NCBI GenBank assembly: GCA_021845725.1
Contig: JAJZVL010000010.1
Coordinates: 1 to 63,657, forward strand
Source: Actinomycetes bacterium
Lineage (GTDB): Bacteria; Actinomycetota; Acidimicrobiia; Acidimicrobiales; RAAP-2
Reading direction: 5' to 3'
Length of the DNA stretch: 63,657 nucleotides
Shown: positions 34,879 through 44,319 of the stretch, one piece after another
Layout: every line of letters starts with the position of its first letter
Numbering within the stretch: position 1 is the stretch's first letter
Program-made: the position numbers and the translations under genes
The notes under the pieces: model-generated
Databases searched by the model: none
Told to the model about the DNA's origin: nothing
What the model saw: only the letters and a program-made list of their open reading frames with translations

Positions 34879-37748
34879 CGGAGCGACTCCAGCCGGACGT
34901 CGACCACGGCCTCGGCGGCGTCGATGAGCGCCGCCGCGGCGTTCGGAGCCCCGTCGTCGGAGGCGGCGACGTTGAAGTCGATTGCCACCACGCCGCGGGG
35001 CACGCGCGCGTCCTGCTCGCAGCGCAGGGTCAGCATCCCGCGTGCCGAGCGCACCGCCACTGCGTCGCCCCCCTGCACACCCAGCAGGTCGAGGTCATGG
35101 GGGTTCGCACGCGCCGCCGCGTCGCCCACGAGCGGGACGAGGGACGGCGAGTGGGCCACGGCAGACCCGGCGTCGTACAGGCGCCGCACCGACACGAGGC
35201 GCATCGAGTAGCGGTCCGCCGGCACGACGTGAGGCGTCCCGAGGGCGTTGGCCGCCTCCTCGAGCCCGGCACCCGGCGCCGGGGACGCAACGGGCTCCCC
35301 ACCGCCCGCGGGCGCCAGCCGTGGCCGGCGCTCGTGCGGGAGCTCCTCCGCTCCCGGCGGCTCGGCGAGCCCCACCCGTGGGGGCGCGCCCTGGCGCTCA
35401 ACGGACTCCACGCCAGGCGTGGCGATCGGATCGATCGGCAGGACCTGCCGGGCGGCGACACCGCCCACGGGCCGCTGGACGACCACCCCGTCGCGGGAAG
35501 AAGGCGAGGCGAGCACCTCCCTCGTCACCCCGGCGAACACCGGCGCCAGCCGCTCGATCTCGTCCCACACGTCGTCGGTCGACGCGAACCCGAGGTCGGC
35601 CCCGAGCTCCGCCGCGAGCTCGGTCGCGATCATCCAGTCCGGCCATGCCTGTCCGGGCGCGACGAGCTTCTGACCGAGCCGGGTCACCCTGCCCTCCACG
35701 TTCACCGTGGTCCCAGGACGCTCGTGCTCGATCGCCGCAGGCAGCACGACGTCGGCCCAGTCGGTGACCCCGCCAGGATGCCCGCAGACGGCCACGACGA
35801 AGTCCGCCGCGTCCAGGGCACGCCGCGCGAGCGCGGCGTCCACGAAGTCCTGGGGGAGGTCCGCCCCCACGACGAGGAGCGCCCTCACCCCTGTGCCGCC
35901 CTGCGGGTCTGCGAGCGACTGGAGGATGCCGGTGGTGTCGAGGCCCCGCGTTCCGGGCGTCCCACCCCAGGCGGCGGCGAACCAGTCGCGCCCTGCGTCG
36001 AGCGACACACGCCCGGGAAGGAGCCCCGGTCCCATGCCGAGCTCGAGGGCACCCATCACGTTGCCGCGCCGCAGCGCCGGCAGGAACCGGGCGGCCGGCA
36101 ACGCGCCGGCGATGCGCCTGGCCGCAGCGGCCACGACCGCTCCGTGCTCTGCGAGCGAGGGCCGCCCGAGCACGACGACGACGCCGGAGCCGTCCCCGTC
36201 GTCGCCTGCCAGAAGGGCACGGGCCCGAGCCAGCTCCTCGGCGCTCACGAGCGCGCCTTGCGGGTGTGCAGGGGGCGGCACAGCGGCGCCCTGCGGCGTC
36301 AGGGCCTCGGTGAGGGTGAGCACGTCGCCTGGGCGGGCGCGCAGCGACACCGCTGCGTAGCTCGTGAGCGAGGTCTCCGCTGCCGCCACCTCGACGATGT
36401 GGCTCCCTCCCTCGAGTGCCGCGGCACGAAGGCGCAGGAACAGCACCGGCAGCTCCTCGCGCACGTCGCCGGAGAGCACGAGGACCACGCGGGCGCGGCA
36501 CGCGTCGTCGACCGACGCACGTGGCAGGGACAGCACCGCCTCTCCTGGGAGGCCGTCGGCCAGCTGCGCGTCGACCGAGTCGGTGCCGATCACCCCCTTG
36601 GCGAGCTTCGTCCAGGCGTAGGCACCCTCGTTCGTGCAACGCGCGCCGCCGATGAGCGCCACCGCCCCGGGGCCGTGCTCGTCGGTGGCCCTGCGGATGC
36701 CCTCGGCTGCCGCCGCGAGCGCCTCGGTCCAGCCGGCGGGCACGAGCTCGCCGTCCTTTCGGACGAGCGGCTCGGAAAGGCGGTCACGCGGCGCGGGCGC
36801 GCCGGCGGCCTGGTCCCCGTTCACGGATTCGAAGACGAAGCGTCCCTTGTCGCACAGCCAGCTCTGGTTCACGGGGTCGCTGTCGAGCCCGAGCAGGCGC
36901 GTGAGCCGGTCGGTCGACGCCTGCACCGCGACGCGGCAGCCGAACGCGCAGGTCGTGCACGTGGACTCCACCTGGTCGAGGTCCCAGGGTCGCGCGCTGA
37001 ACCGGTACGGCCTGGCGGTGAGCGCCCCGACCGGACAGATCTGCACGGTGTTGGCGCTGAAGTACGACGAGAACGGGCGGTCGGGGAAGGTCGCCACCTC
37101 GACCCGCTCGCCGCGCCCGGCGAAGTCGATCTGGGGCTCTCCGGCGACCTCGGCCGCGAAGCGCGTGCAGCGGCCGCACTGGATGCAGCGCTCCCGGTCG
37201 AGCAGCACCAGGTCCGAGATGGGGACCGGCTTCTCGAAGTGCCGCTTCTCCTCGACGAAGCGGCTCTCGCCGGGCCCGTAGGCGAGCGTCTGGTCCTGGA
37301 GCGGGCACTCCCCGCCCTTGTCGCACACCGGGCAGTCGAGCGGGTGGTTCACGAGGAGGAGCTCGAGCACCCCGTCCTGGGCCTTCTTCACCTTGTCCGA
37401 GGTGGTGGTGACCTCCATGCCCTCTGCGACCGTCACGAAGCACGCGGGCTGCAGCGTCGCACCGCGTGGGCCGCTCACCTCCACCAGGCACATGCGGCAC
37501 ATCCCCACCGGCTTCATCCGGGGGTGGTAGCAGAAGCGCGGGATGAAGGTGCCCGCTCGCTCCGCCGCGGCGATGATGACCTCGCCTGGGCGGGCCTTCG
37601 CCGGACGGCCGTCGAGGGTGAACGGCACGGTGCCCGCCTCGGCGTCGGCGTCGGCGGTCTCGCTCGCGTCGGCCTGGGACGCGCCGGACGTGGCCGGGTC
37701 CGTCTCGGCGTCGAGGCGAGGACGCTCGCCGGGCGCGTGCTCAGCCAA
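34875..37748 (-). CDS. nuoG: NADH-quinone oxidoreductase subunit G (TTG start)
   Basis: Large peripheral-arm subunit with clusters N1b, N4, N5 and probably N7. The 957 residues show the 2Fe-2S region (CYHPRMKPVGMCRMC), the His/Cys N5 ligands in HPLDCPVCDKGGECPLQD, the 4Fe-4S motif CIQCGRC and a molybdopterin-type cluster motif CTTCAFGC followed by LCDKGRF. The rest is the molybdopterin-oxidoreductase-like domain without cofactor. The start is TTG 37748, supported by GGGAGG 7 bases upstream inside the nuoF end; the genes overlap by 8 bases. Confidence 0.94.
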   Translation of the reverse strand: MAEHAPGERPRLDAETDPATSGASQADASETADADAEAGTVPFTLDGRPAKARPGEVIIAAAERAGTFIPRFCYHPRMKPVGMCRMCLVEVSGPRGATLQPACFVTVAEGMEVTTTSDKVKKAQDGVLELLLVNHPLDCPVCDKGGECPLQDQTLAYGPGESRFVEEKRHFEKPVPISDLVLLDRERCIQCGRCTRFAAEVAGEPQIDFAGRGERVEVATFPDRPFSSYFSANTVQICPVGALTARPYRFSARPWDLDQVESTCTTCAFGCRVAVQASTDRLTRLLGLDSDPVNQSWLCDKGRFVFESVNGDQAAGAPAPRDRLSEPLVRKDGELVPAGWTEALAAAAEGIRRATDEHGPGAVALIGGARCTNEGAYAWTKLAKGVIGTDSVDAQLADGLPGEAVLSLPRASVDDACRARVVLVLSGDVREELPVLFLRLRAAALEGGSHIVEVAAAETSLTSYAAVSLRARPGDVLTLTEALTPQGAAVPPPAHPQGALVSAEELARARALLAGDDGDGSGVVVVLGRPSLAEHGAVVAAAARRIAGALPAARFLPALRRGNVMGALELGMGPGLLPGRVSLDAGRDWFAAAWGGTPGTRGLDTTGILQSLADPQGGTGVRALLVVGADLPQDFVDAALARRALDAADFVVAVCGHPGGVTDWADVVLPAAIEHERPGTTVNVEGRVTRLGQKLVAPGQAWPDWMIATELAAELGADLGFASTDDVWDEIERLAPVFAGVTREVLASPSSRDGVVVQRPVGGVAARQVLPIDPIATPGVESVERQGAPPRVGLAEPPGAEELPHERRPRLAPAGGGEPVASPAPGAGLEEAANALGTPHVVPADRYSMRLVSVRRLYDAGSAVAHSPSLVPLVGDAAARANPHDLDLLGVQGGDAVAVRSARGMLTLRCEQDARVPRGVVAIDFNVAASDDGAPNAAAALIDAAEAVVDVRLESLR

Positions 37749-39045
37749 CGGGGCACCTCCCCTCTTTCACGTGGACGAGGAACTCGTCGCGGAACATGTC
37801 GATGCCCGAGTGGATCGACGAAGGGATCGACGGCCCGAGCACGCAGATCGTGGTCTGCTGCGGCGGCCACTGCAACCCGGGCGAGATGTTGTCGCTCACG
37901 TCGAGCAGGAGGTCGAGGTCCTCCTCACGCCCCTCGCCCTGCTCGATACGCCGGAGCACACGCTCCAGCCAGCCCGAGCCCTCCCGGCACGGCGTGCACT
38001 GGCCACACGACTCACGGGCGAAGAACTTCGCGATGCGCCACGCTGCACGGACCATGCACGTGGAGGTGTCCATGACGGTGATCGCGCCCGATCCGAGCAT
38101 CGAGCCTGCCGCGCCCACCTCGTCCTGGCCGAGCGGAAGGTCCAGCTGGTCCGGACCGAACCACGGCGCGGAGACGCCGCCTGGGATGAACGCCTTGACC
38201 TCGCGGCCGCCGCGGACCCCGGCGCCGTAGACGGGTGCGTACACGAGGTCGCGGAACGTGGTCTTCACCATCTCGACCTCGTAGGTCCCCGGCCGCTTCA
38301 CGTGCCCGGAGAGCGCGAACAGCCGGGTGCCCGCAGAGCGCCCCTGGCCGAGACCGGCGAACGCCTTGCCGCCGTGGAGCACGATCCACGGGAGGTTCGA
38401 CATGGTCTCCACGTTGTTGACCACGGTGGGCTGGCCGTAGAGGCCGATCGCGGCGGGGAAGAACGGCGGCTTGATGCGGGGGAAGCCGCGCTTGCCCTCG
38501 AGCGATTCGAGGAGCGCGGTCTCCTCGCCGCAGATGTAGGCCCCCGCACCAGGGTGCACGACCACGTCGACCGAGAACCCCGAGCCGAAGATGTCGGCAC
38601 CGACGGCGCCGTGGTCGTACGCGTCGTTCAGGGCCTGGGTGACCCGCTCGAGGCCCAGGGCGAACTCGCCCCGGATGAAGATGAACGCCTGGCTCACCTG
38701 CAGCGCATAGGCCGCGATGAGCACGCCCTCGACGAGCTGGTGCGGATCGCGCTCGACGAGCAGGTGGTCCTTGAACGTGGCGGGCTCGCTCTCGTCACCG
38801 TTCACGACGAGGTAGGTGACGGGGTCCTTGCGCAGCATGGACCACTTCCGGCCGGCGGGGAACCCCGCGCCACCCCGCCCGAGGAGGCTCGCCGCGTCGA
38901 CCTCGGCGGCGACGGCCTCGGGCGTCATGGAGAGCGCCTTGCGCAGCCCCTCGTAGCCGCCGGTCGCGAGGTAGCGCTCGAGGGTGTACGAGTCCTCGTA
39001 GCCCACGCGGGCGGTGACGATCCGCGGTGCGTCGGTGACGGCCAT
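37741..39045 (-). CDS. nuoF: NADH-quinone oxidoreductase subunit F
   Basis: Holds FMN, the NADH site and cluster N3: the electron entry of complex I. The 434 residues include GRGGAGFPAGRKWSM (nucleotide binding), VNGDESEPATFKD, GAYICGEETALLESLEG and the cluster motif ESCGQCTPCREG plus a later cysteine in TTICVLG. ATG 39045 shares one base with the nuoE stop. All key residues are present. Confidence 0.96.
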   Translation of the reverse strand: MAVTDAPRIVTARVGYEDSYTLERYLATGGYEGLRKALSMTPEAVAAEVDAASLLGRGGAGFPAGRKWSMLRKDPVTYLVVNGDESEPATFKDHLLVERDPHQLVEGVLIAAYALQVSQAFIFIRGEFALGLERVTQALNDAYDHGAVGADIFGSGFSVDVVVHPGAGAYICGEETALLESLEGKRGFPRIKPPFFPAAIGLYGQPTVVNNVETMSNLPWIVLHGGKAFAGLGQGRSAGTRLFALSGHVKRPGTYEVEMVKTTFRDLVYAPVYGAGVRGGREVKAFIPGGVSAPWFGPDQLDLPLGQDEVGAAGSMLGSGAITVMDTSTCMVRAAWRIAKFFARESCGQCTPCREGSGWLERVLRRIEQGEGREEDLDLLLDVSDNISPGLQWPPQQTTICVLGPSIPSSIHSGIDMFRDEFLVHVKEGRCPVG

Positions 39046-39710
39046 CAGGCGCCCTTCCCCTGCGCACCCTCGGCGCCCTGAGCCTCGGCAGCCGCCTTGG
39101 CGGCCTCGGCGCGTGCGGCGGTGGCCGCGGCCATCGCCTGTCGCTCGGACGCCACCTGGTCCCTGGGCACGCGCAGACCTCCGCTGCGCCGCACCCGCAC
39201 GAGCGTCCCGTGTGGCGGGATCTCGTCGTCGCGGCGCCCCGCGCGAAGGTCGTCGACGAGCTGGTCGAAGGCCTCTGCGGAAAGGCCACCGACGTAGCGG
39301 TGGTTGACGGTCACGCACGGCGTGCGGTCACAGTCCGCCAGGCACTCGGCATCCTCGAGCGTGAACATCCCGTCGGCGGTGGTCCCGCCAGCCCGCACGC
39401 CGAGGCGGCGCTCGGCATGCTCGAGCAGTGCCTCGGCACCGCCGAGGAGGCAGGCGATGTTCGTGCAGACGGACACCAGGTACCGCCCGACCGGCTCGGT
39501 GTGGAGCATGTCGTAGAAGGAGGCGGTCCCGCGGACCTCCGCCGGGGTCACCCCGACGAGCTCGGCAATCTCCTCCATGGCCTCGGGGGTGAGCCAACCG
39601 TCCTGCTCCTGGGCGAGGTGGCAGAGCGGGACGAGCGCGGATCGCGGCTCGGGGTACAGCGAGACGAGCTCTGCCGCGCGCGCGGCCATCTCGGGGGTGA
39701 AGCGGCTCAC
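39045..39710 (-). CDS. nuoE: NADH-quinone oxidoreductase subunit E
   Basis: Thioredoxin-fold subunit with 2Fe-2S cluster N1a. Ligands are VCTNIAC and CLADC. The N-terminal helical bundle (PEPRSALVPLCHLAQEQDGW) is typical. The protein (221 residues) has a Ala/Lys/Glu-rich helical tail of about 45 residues after the fold. GTG 39710 overlaps the nuoD stop as GTGA. Confidence 0.94.
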   Translation of the reverse strand: MSRFTPEMAARAAELVSLYPEPRSALVPLCHLAQEQDGWLTPEAMEEIAELVGVTPAEVRGTASFYDMLHTEPVGRYLVSVCTNIACLLGGAEALLEHAERRLGVRAGGTTADGMFTLEDAECLADCDRTPCVTVNHRYVGGLSAEAFDQLVDDLRAGRRDDEIPPHGTLVRVRRSGGLRVPRDQVASERQAMAAATAARAEAAKAAAEAQGAEGAQGKGA

Positions 39711-41089
39711 CGGTCGACCTCCCCCATCACGGGGTCCACGGAAGAGATGGTGGCGATCGCGTCGGCGATGAGCCCGCCCCGCAGCAGCGTCGGCAGGGCC
39801 TGGAGGTTCACGAAGCTCGGCCCGCGGATGTGCATCCGGTACGGCTTCGAGGTGCCGTCGGAGACGAGGTAGCAGCCGATCTCGCCCCGAGGCGACTCGA
39901 TCGCCACGTACGCCTCGCCTTCGGGGACCCGGAACCCCTCCGTGAAGATCTTGAAGTGGTGGATCAGCGCCTCCATGGACTCGTCGATCCGAGCCCGAGG
40001 TGGGGGGGTGACCTTGCGGTCCTGCACGCGGTAGTCGCCCGGAGGCATGCGCTCGGCGATCTGGCGCACGAGACCGATCGACTCGCGGATCTCGTTCAGG
40101 CGGACGGCGTAGCGGTCGAAGTTGTCCCCGTAGGTGCCCACGATGACGTCGAAGTCGAGCTTCGCGTAGTCGAGGTAGGGCATGGTGCGCCGCAGGTCCC
40201 ACGCCACGCCCGTCGAGCGCAGGATCGGGCCGGTGAGCGACAGCGCAATGGCCTCCTCGGCGCCGAGGCTACCCACACCCACCGTGCGCTCCCGGAAGAT
40301 CGGCTGGCCGGTGAGCAGCTCGTCGTACTCGTAGGTGCGCTCGAGAACGGTGTCGCAGATGACCGCGATGTCGTCCTCCCATCCGTCGGGGAGATCCGCC
40401 GCGACGCCCCCTGGTCGGATGTAGTTGTGGTTCATCCTGAGCCCGGTCGTCTTCTCGAAGAATGCGAGCACCATCTCGCGCTCGCGAAAGCCGTAGATCA
40501 TCATCGAGGTGGACCCCAGGTCCATCCCGTTGGTCGCCATCCACATGAGGTGCGACGAGATGCGCTGGAGCTCGGAGAAGAGCATGCGGATCCACGTCGC
40601 GCGCGGCGGGAGCTCCACGCCGAGCAGCGCCTCGGTCGCCAGCGAGAAGACCAGCTCGTTGTTGAGCGGCGAGAGGTAGTCCATACGCGTCACGTTCGTG
40701 GCGCCCTGGACGTAGGTGAGCTCCTCGGCGGTCTTCTCCATCCCGGTGTGCAGGTAGCCGATGACGGGCTTGGTCCGAAGCACCGTCTCACCGTCGAGCT
40801 CGAGCATGAGCCGCAGGACCCCGTGGGTCGATGGGTGCTGCGGACCCATGTTGATGATCATCGTCTCGTCGCTCGGGCGCTCGACGTCGATGTCGCCGGC
40901 ACCGGCGACTCCTCCCTCGGGGATGCGCAGGACCGCGGCCCCGACCTCGCGCGCCAGCTCCTCGGGGGGCGTCGCGGAGCGTGTCGCGAGCTCCTGGGCG
41001 CCCTCGGAGGTCTCGGCGACCGGGGCGCGCGGCGCACGGCGGACCCCACCGACCAGGTCGGTGCTCGAAGCATCGAAGCCGTCGGTCAC
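39707..41089 (-). CDS. nuoD: NADH-quinone oxidoreductase subunit D
   Basis: Forms the quinone pocket with NuoB. Family landmarks in the protein (460 residues) are MGPQHPSTHGVLRLML (quinone-site loop), GYLHTGMEKTAE, YLSPLNNELVFSLA, MWMATNGMDLG, MNHNYIRPGG and the ending DPVMGEVDR. An N-terminal tail of about 70 polar residues precedes the family core. GTG 41089 overlaps the nuoC stop. Confidence 0.95.
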   Translation of the reverse strand: MTDGFDASSTDLVGGVRRAPRAPVAETSEGAQELATRSATPPEELAREVGAAVLRIPEGGVAGAGDIDVERPSDETMIINMGPQHPSTHGVLRLMLELDGETVLRTKPVIGYLHTGMEKTAEELTYVQGATNVTRMDYLSPLNNELVFSLATEALLGVELPPRATWIRMLFSELQRISSHLMWMATNGMDLGSTSMMIYGFREREMVLAFFEKTTGLRMNHNYIRPGGVAADLPDGWEDDIAVICDTVLERTYEYDELLTGQPIFRERTVGVGSLGAEEAIALSLTGPILRSTGVAWDLRRTMPYLDYAKLDFDVIVGTYGDNFDRYAVRLNEIRESIGLVRQIAERMPPGDYRVQDRKVTPPPRARIDESMEALIHHFKIFTEGFRVPEGEAYVAIESPRGEIGCYLVSDGTSKPYRMHIRGPSFVNLQALPTLLRGGLIADAIATISSVDPVMGEVDR

Positions 41090-41631
41090 CGCGGACCCGG
41101 AGCCTCCTTGAACTGCACCGGCACCCGGCCGACGCCGTAGTCCTTGCGGAGCGGATGCCCCTCCCAGTCCTCGGGCATGAGGATCCGCGTCAGGTCGGGA
41201 TGACCGTCGAAGCGCACCCCGAGGAGATCGAACACCTCTCGTTCCATCGCCTCGGCTCCGGGGTAGAGGTCCCAGAGCGTGTCCACGACCGGGTCGTCCT
41301 CGGGGACCTGCACACGGACGCGCGCCCTCCGGCGCAGCGAGAGCGAGAGCAGGTTCGCCACGACCTCGAAGCGCTCGGCCTGGATCCCCGGCGGCAGCGC
41401 TCGCCCGGGATGGGACAGGTAGTCGACGCCGGTCAGGTCGGCGAGCATCTCGAAACCCGCAGCCTTGTACGAGGCGACGAGGTCGTGGTAGCTCTCCCGC
41501 GTCGGAAACGCGAGCTCGTCCGCCCGCCGCTCGGGCGCCTGCGGCGTGCCCGGCTCGGGCGCCTGCGGCGTGCCCGGCTCGGAGGGCGCGGCCACCCCCT
41601 CGCCAGTCGAGGCCGGTGCGGCGTCCGTCAT
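41086..41631 (-). CDS. nuoC: NADH-quinone oxidoreductase subunit C
   Basis: Peripheral-arm subunit without cofactor, joining NuoD and NuoI. The 181 residues include [32 protein letters not shown] and [17 protein letters not shown], a diagnostic ending. The N-terminus carries a duplicated octapeptide (PGTPQAPE twice). ATG 41631 overlaps the nuoB stop, and the stop overlaps nuoD. Confidence 0.95.
   Translation of the reverse strand: MTDAAPASTGEGVAAPSEPGTPQAPEPGTPQAPERRADELAFPTRESYHDLVASYKAAGFEMLADLTGVDYLSHPGRALPPGIQAERFEVVANLLSLSLRRRARVRVQVPEDDPVVDTLWDLYPGAEAMEREVFDLLGVRFDGHPDLTRILMPEDWEGHPLRKDYGVGRVPVQFKEAPGPR
41531..41578. repeat. 24-base tandem duplication inside nuoC
   Basis: Two perfect copies of a 24-base unit (41531-41554 and 41555-41578), in frame, encoding two PGTPQAPE units in the linker at the NuoC N-terminus. 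Confidence 0.92.
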
Positions 41632-42185
41632 CGCGGCGTGGCGACGCGCACCGCGTCGGGGGCTTCGGGCACCCACCCGGCGAGCTGCTCTCCCTGCCCG
41701 CCCACGCGTGCCGGACGCCGGGTGATGGCACCGGTGCGGATCTTCTCGTGGAGCGTGAGGATCGCGTGCAGCAGCGTCTCGGGCGACGGGGGGCAGCCAG
41801 GCGCGTACACGTCGACGGGAACGACCTGGTCGACGCCCTGCACGATCGCGTAGTTGTTGAACATGCCGCCGCTGGACGCGCACACGCCCATCGAGATCAC
41901 CCACTTGGGCTCCATCATCTGGTCGTAGACCTGACGGAGGACCGGGGCCATCTTCTGCGATACGCGTCCCGCCACGATCATGAGGTCCGCCTGGCGCGGC
42001 GACGCGCGGAAGACCTCCATGCCGAGACGGCTGATGTCGAAATCCGCCGCGCCGAGGGCCATCATCTCGATCGCGCAGCATGCGAGGCCGAAGGTGGCGG
42101 GCCAGACACTGTTCCGGCGGGCCCACCTCACGAGGTCCTCGAGCCTGCCGGTGAGGAAATTGTGCTGGAGGTCCTCGAGTCCCAC
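41628..42185 (-). CDS. nuoB: NADH-quinone oxidoreductase subunit B
   Basis: Carries cluster N2, the last electron carrier before quinone. The ligands are the adjacent cysteines in [10 protein letters not shown], the cysteine in [11 protein letters not shown] and that in [10 protein letters not shown]. Length 185 residues. GTG 42185 begins 11 bases after the nuoA stop codon; the end overlaps nuoC. Confidence 0.96.
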   Translation of the reverse strand: MGLEDLQHNFLTGRLEDLVRWARRNSVWPATFGLACCAIEMMALGAADFDISRLGMEVFRASPRQADLMIVAGRVSQKMAPVLRQVYDQMMEPKWVISMGVCASSGGMFNNYAIVQGVDQVVPVDVYAPGCPPSPETLLHAILTLHEKIRTGAITRRPARVGGQGEQLAGWVPEAPDAVRVATPR

Positions 42186-42196
42186 GGGACGCGCCC

Positions 42197-42649
42197 CTAC
42201 GCCGCCTGCCCTGGCGCCCCTGGTTCAGAGGGCACGCGGGTGATCGTCGACTCCGAGGTCCTCGCAGGAATGCCTGGCTCGAGCCGTCGCGCCGGCCCCC
42301 ACTGCAGCGCCCCGTTGCTCACCAGGTACATGAACGCGACGAGGACCACCGCGGCGAAGACCAGCACCTCGACGAGCCCGAACGCCCGCAGCTGCCTGAA
42401 GACGACCGCCCAGGGGTACAAGAAGATCACCTCGATGTCGAAGATGATGAAGATCATCGCGACGAGGTAGAAGCGGACCGGGAAACGCGAGGGGGGCTCG
42501 CGGCTGGGCACGATCCCGCACTCGTAGGGCGCCACCTTCTGCGCTGAGGGCTTCTGCCTCGGCGCGAGCAGCTTGGACCCGGCGAAGGAGAGCCCCGCGA
42601 AGAGCGCTCCGAGGACGAGCATCAGCAGGATCGGAAGGTACTGGTCCAC
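42197..42649 (-). CDS. nuoA: NADH-quinone oxidoreductase subunit A
   Basis: First gene of the complete nuoA-N operon, encoding a three-helix membrane subunit. The conserved [24 protein letters not shown] loop (shown here in part: YECG and RFPVRFY) and [15 protein letters not shown] are present. The 150 residues end in a polar tail. It starts at GTG 42649. The 121 bases upstream are shared with the divergent reductase gene. Rex is encoded in the window and represses nuo in Streptomyces, but I find no good Rex site here. Confidence 0.95.
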   Translation of the reverse strand: MDQYLPILLMLVLGALFAGLSFAGSKLLAPRQKPSAQKVAPYECGIVPSREPPSRFPVRFYLVAMIFIIFDIEVIFLYPWAVVFRQLRAFGLVEVLVFAAVVLVAFMYLVSNGALQWGPARRLEPGIPARTSESTITRVPSEPGAPGQAA

Positions 42650-42757
42650 GGCAAATCCGTTCTATCACGGGCTCGTGCACGCAAGCACATCCTGGCCATC
42701 GCCTCGCCGCACGCCACGTCGGCGGCCGTCGCGTCGCCCGCATCGGCTACCCGCGCC

Positions 42758-42763
42758 TACGAT
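42758..42763 (+). promoter_or_regulatory. -10 box TACGAT of the reductase gene
   Basis: TACGAT lies 7 bases before GTG 42771 with no ribosome site between, the leaderless pattern. It lies in the divergent region with nuoA. Confidence 0.5.
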
Positions 42764-42770
42764 CCTGCAC

Positions 42771-44243
42771 GTGACCCCGGAGGACGTGCCGACCCCCGGC
42801 CGGCGTTCCGGCAGTGCCACCTCGAAGGGGCGCGCGCCGGCCCAGACCCGCGCCGCTGCCTCCCAGCGGCGCGGGAGCAGCCGGTCGAAGGCGCACGTCC
42901 ACGACGTCGTGGTGGTGGGCGGGGGACCATCCGGCTCGGCGTGCGCGTACTGGCTGGCAGACGCCGGCTGGGACGTCGCCGTGATCGAGAAGAAGCAGTT
43001 CCCTCGGGACAAGACGTGTGGGGACGGGCTCACCCCCCGTGCCGTGCGCCAGCTGGCGGACATGGGGCTCGAAGGCGCGCTCGCCGGCTCCCACCGCCAC
43101 ACCGGCCTGCGCTCGTGCGGCTGGGGGCACGTCCTCGAGATGCCCTGGCCCGACCACCCGGCCTTCCCTCCATACGGGTACACGATCACCCGCCACGACC
43201 TCGACGAGATGGTCGCCGAGCGCGCCCAGAAGGCCGGTGCCGTGCTCCATCAGCACACCGAGGCCTTGGCGCCCCTCCTCGCCGACGACCTCCAGGCGAC
43301 GCCCACGCCGCCGGCACCGGCGTCGGTTCCGGCGGGCAGGGAGCCTGGCGCGGGCGCGAGGCCTGGCTCCACGCTGTCGGAGTGCCGCGGCGTCACGGTG
43401 CGCGACCTGACCTCCGGAGAGACGCGCGACGTCCTGGGGCGCTACGTCGTCGTCGCCGACGGGTCGAACTCCCGGGTCGGGCGCGCGCTCGGCACTGCCC
43501 GCCGACGTGGGTACCCGCTCGGCATGGCCCTGCGCGGCTACTACCGCTCCGAGCGCCACGACGACCCCTGCATCGAGTCCCACCTCGACATCCGCGATGC
43601 CGCGGGCGAGGTGGTCCCCGGCTACGGCTGGATCTTCCCCCTCGGCGACGGCCGGGTGAACGTGGGCGTCGGGCTCCTCTCGACCGAGCAGCGCTGGAAG
43701 GGCGTGAACACGACGCGGCTCATGGAGGCCTTCGTGGCGGGCGCGCCGAAGAGCTGGGGACTCTCGGAGGAGACGAGCTGCGGGCCGCCGACCGGCGGGA
43801 AGCTCCCGATGAGCCTCGCCGTCGGGCCGCACACCGGGCCCAATGTCATCGTCGTCGGCGACGCCGCCGGCGCCATCAACCCGTTCAACGGAGAGGGCAT
43901 CGCCTACGGCTACGAGACGGGCCGCCTCGCCGCGGCCTCCCTGTCAGAGGCCCTGGCAGGCGACGGGCCGGCCGCGATCGCCCGCTACGAGGAGCGGCTC
44001 ATGGAGAGCTACGACGACTATTACCGCGTCGGCCGGGCGTTCGTGCGGCTCATCTCGAACCCGACCGCGATGCACTGGTGCGTCGCCGTGGGCATGCGCT
44101 CGGAGGCTTTCATGAAAGAGCTCCTGCGCATCATGGCCAACCTCATGCGCCCCGGGGCACCGGGCGCAGCCGAGATCGGCTACGACGCGCTCGTCCGCAT
44201 CGCGGAGCTGATGCCCGACCAGGCCGCGGCTCTCCTCGCCTGA
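42771..44243 (+). CDS. Geranylgeranyl reductase family flavoprotein, probable menaquinone reductase
   Basis: FAD enzymes of this family saturate isoprenoid double bonds; the mycobacterial relative MenJ acts on menaquinone. The 490 residues show the FAD motif DVVVVGGGPSGSACAYWLADAG (split here as VVVGGGPSG), KQFPRDKTCGDGLTPRAV with the family cysteine, the ADGSNSRVGRALG motif, and VIVVGDAAGAINPFNGEGI. A proline-rich insertion lies near 175-200. The start is GTG 42771, supported by the -10 box. It is divergent from nuoA, as known in Streptomyces, which points to menaquinone, the electron acceptor of complex I. Confidence 0.85.
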   Translation: MTPEDVPTPGRRSGSATSKGRAPAQTRAAASQRRGSSRSKAHVHDVVVVGGGPSGSACAYWLADAGWDVAVIEKKQFPRDKTCGDGLTPRAVRQLADMGLEGALAGSHRHTGLRSCGWGHVLEMPWPDHPAFPPYGYTITRHDLDEMVAERAQKAGAVLHQHTEALAPLLADDLQATPTPPAPASVPAGREPGAGARPGSTLSECRGVTVRDLTSGETRDVLGRYVVVADGSNSRVGRALGTARRRGYPLGMALRGYYRSERHDDPCIESHLDIRDAAGEVVPGYGWIFPLGDGRVNVGVGLLSTEQRWKGVNTTRLMEAFVAGAPKSWGLSEETSCGPPTGGKLPMSLAVGPHTGPNVIVVGDAAGAINPFNGEGIAYGYETGRLAAASLSEALAGDGPAAIARYEERLMESYDDYYRVGRAFVRLISNPTAMHWCVAVGMRSEAFMKELLRIMANLMRPGAPGAAEIGYDALVRIAELMPDQAAALLA

Positions 44244-44255
44244 CCCGGCGCGGCG

Positions 44256-44319
44256 GCGACCTCCAGCCGCCTCACCCGAGCGACCGGGCGACCTCCAGCC
44301 GCCTCACCCGAGCGACCGG
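44256..44319. repeat. 32-base tandem duplication copying the 3' end of hemL
   Basis: Copies at 44256-44287 and 44288-44319 are identical; nine bases of a third follow. The right copy holds the last codons and stop of hemL (leftward); the left copy lies past the stop, in the gap to the convergent reductase gene. Confidence 0.93.

Noticed and set aside
35097-38075. 992-residue open frame antisense to nuoG and nuoF
   Set aside because: Arg/Pro/His-rich shadow of the conserved nuo genes.
42650-42770. Rex operator before nuoA
   Set aside because: Only a weak GTGC/GCAC dyad is present. It does not match the TTGTGAA-type Rex consensus; I also found none before rex, hemA or ctaC.
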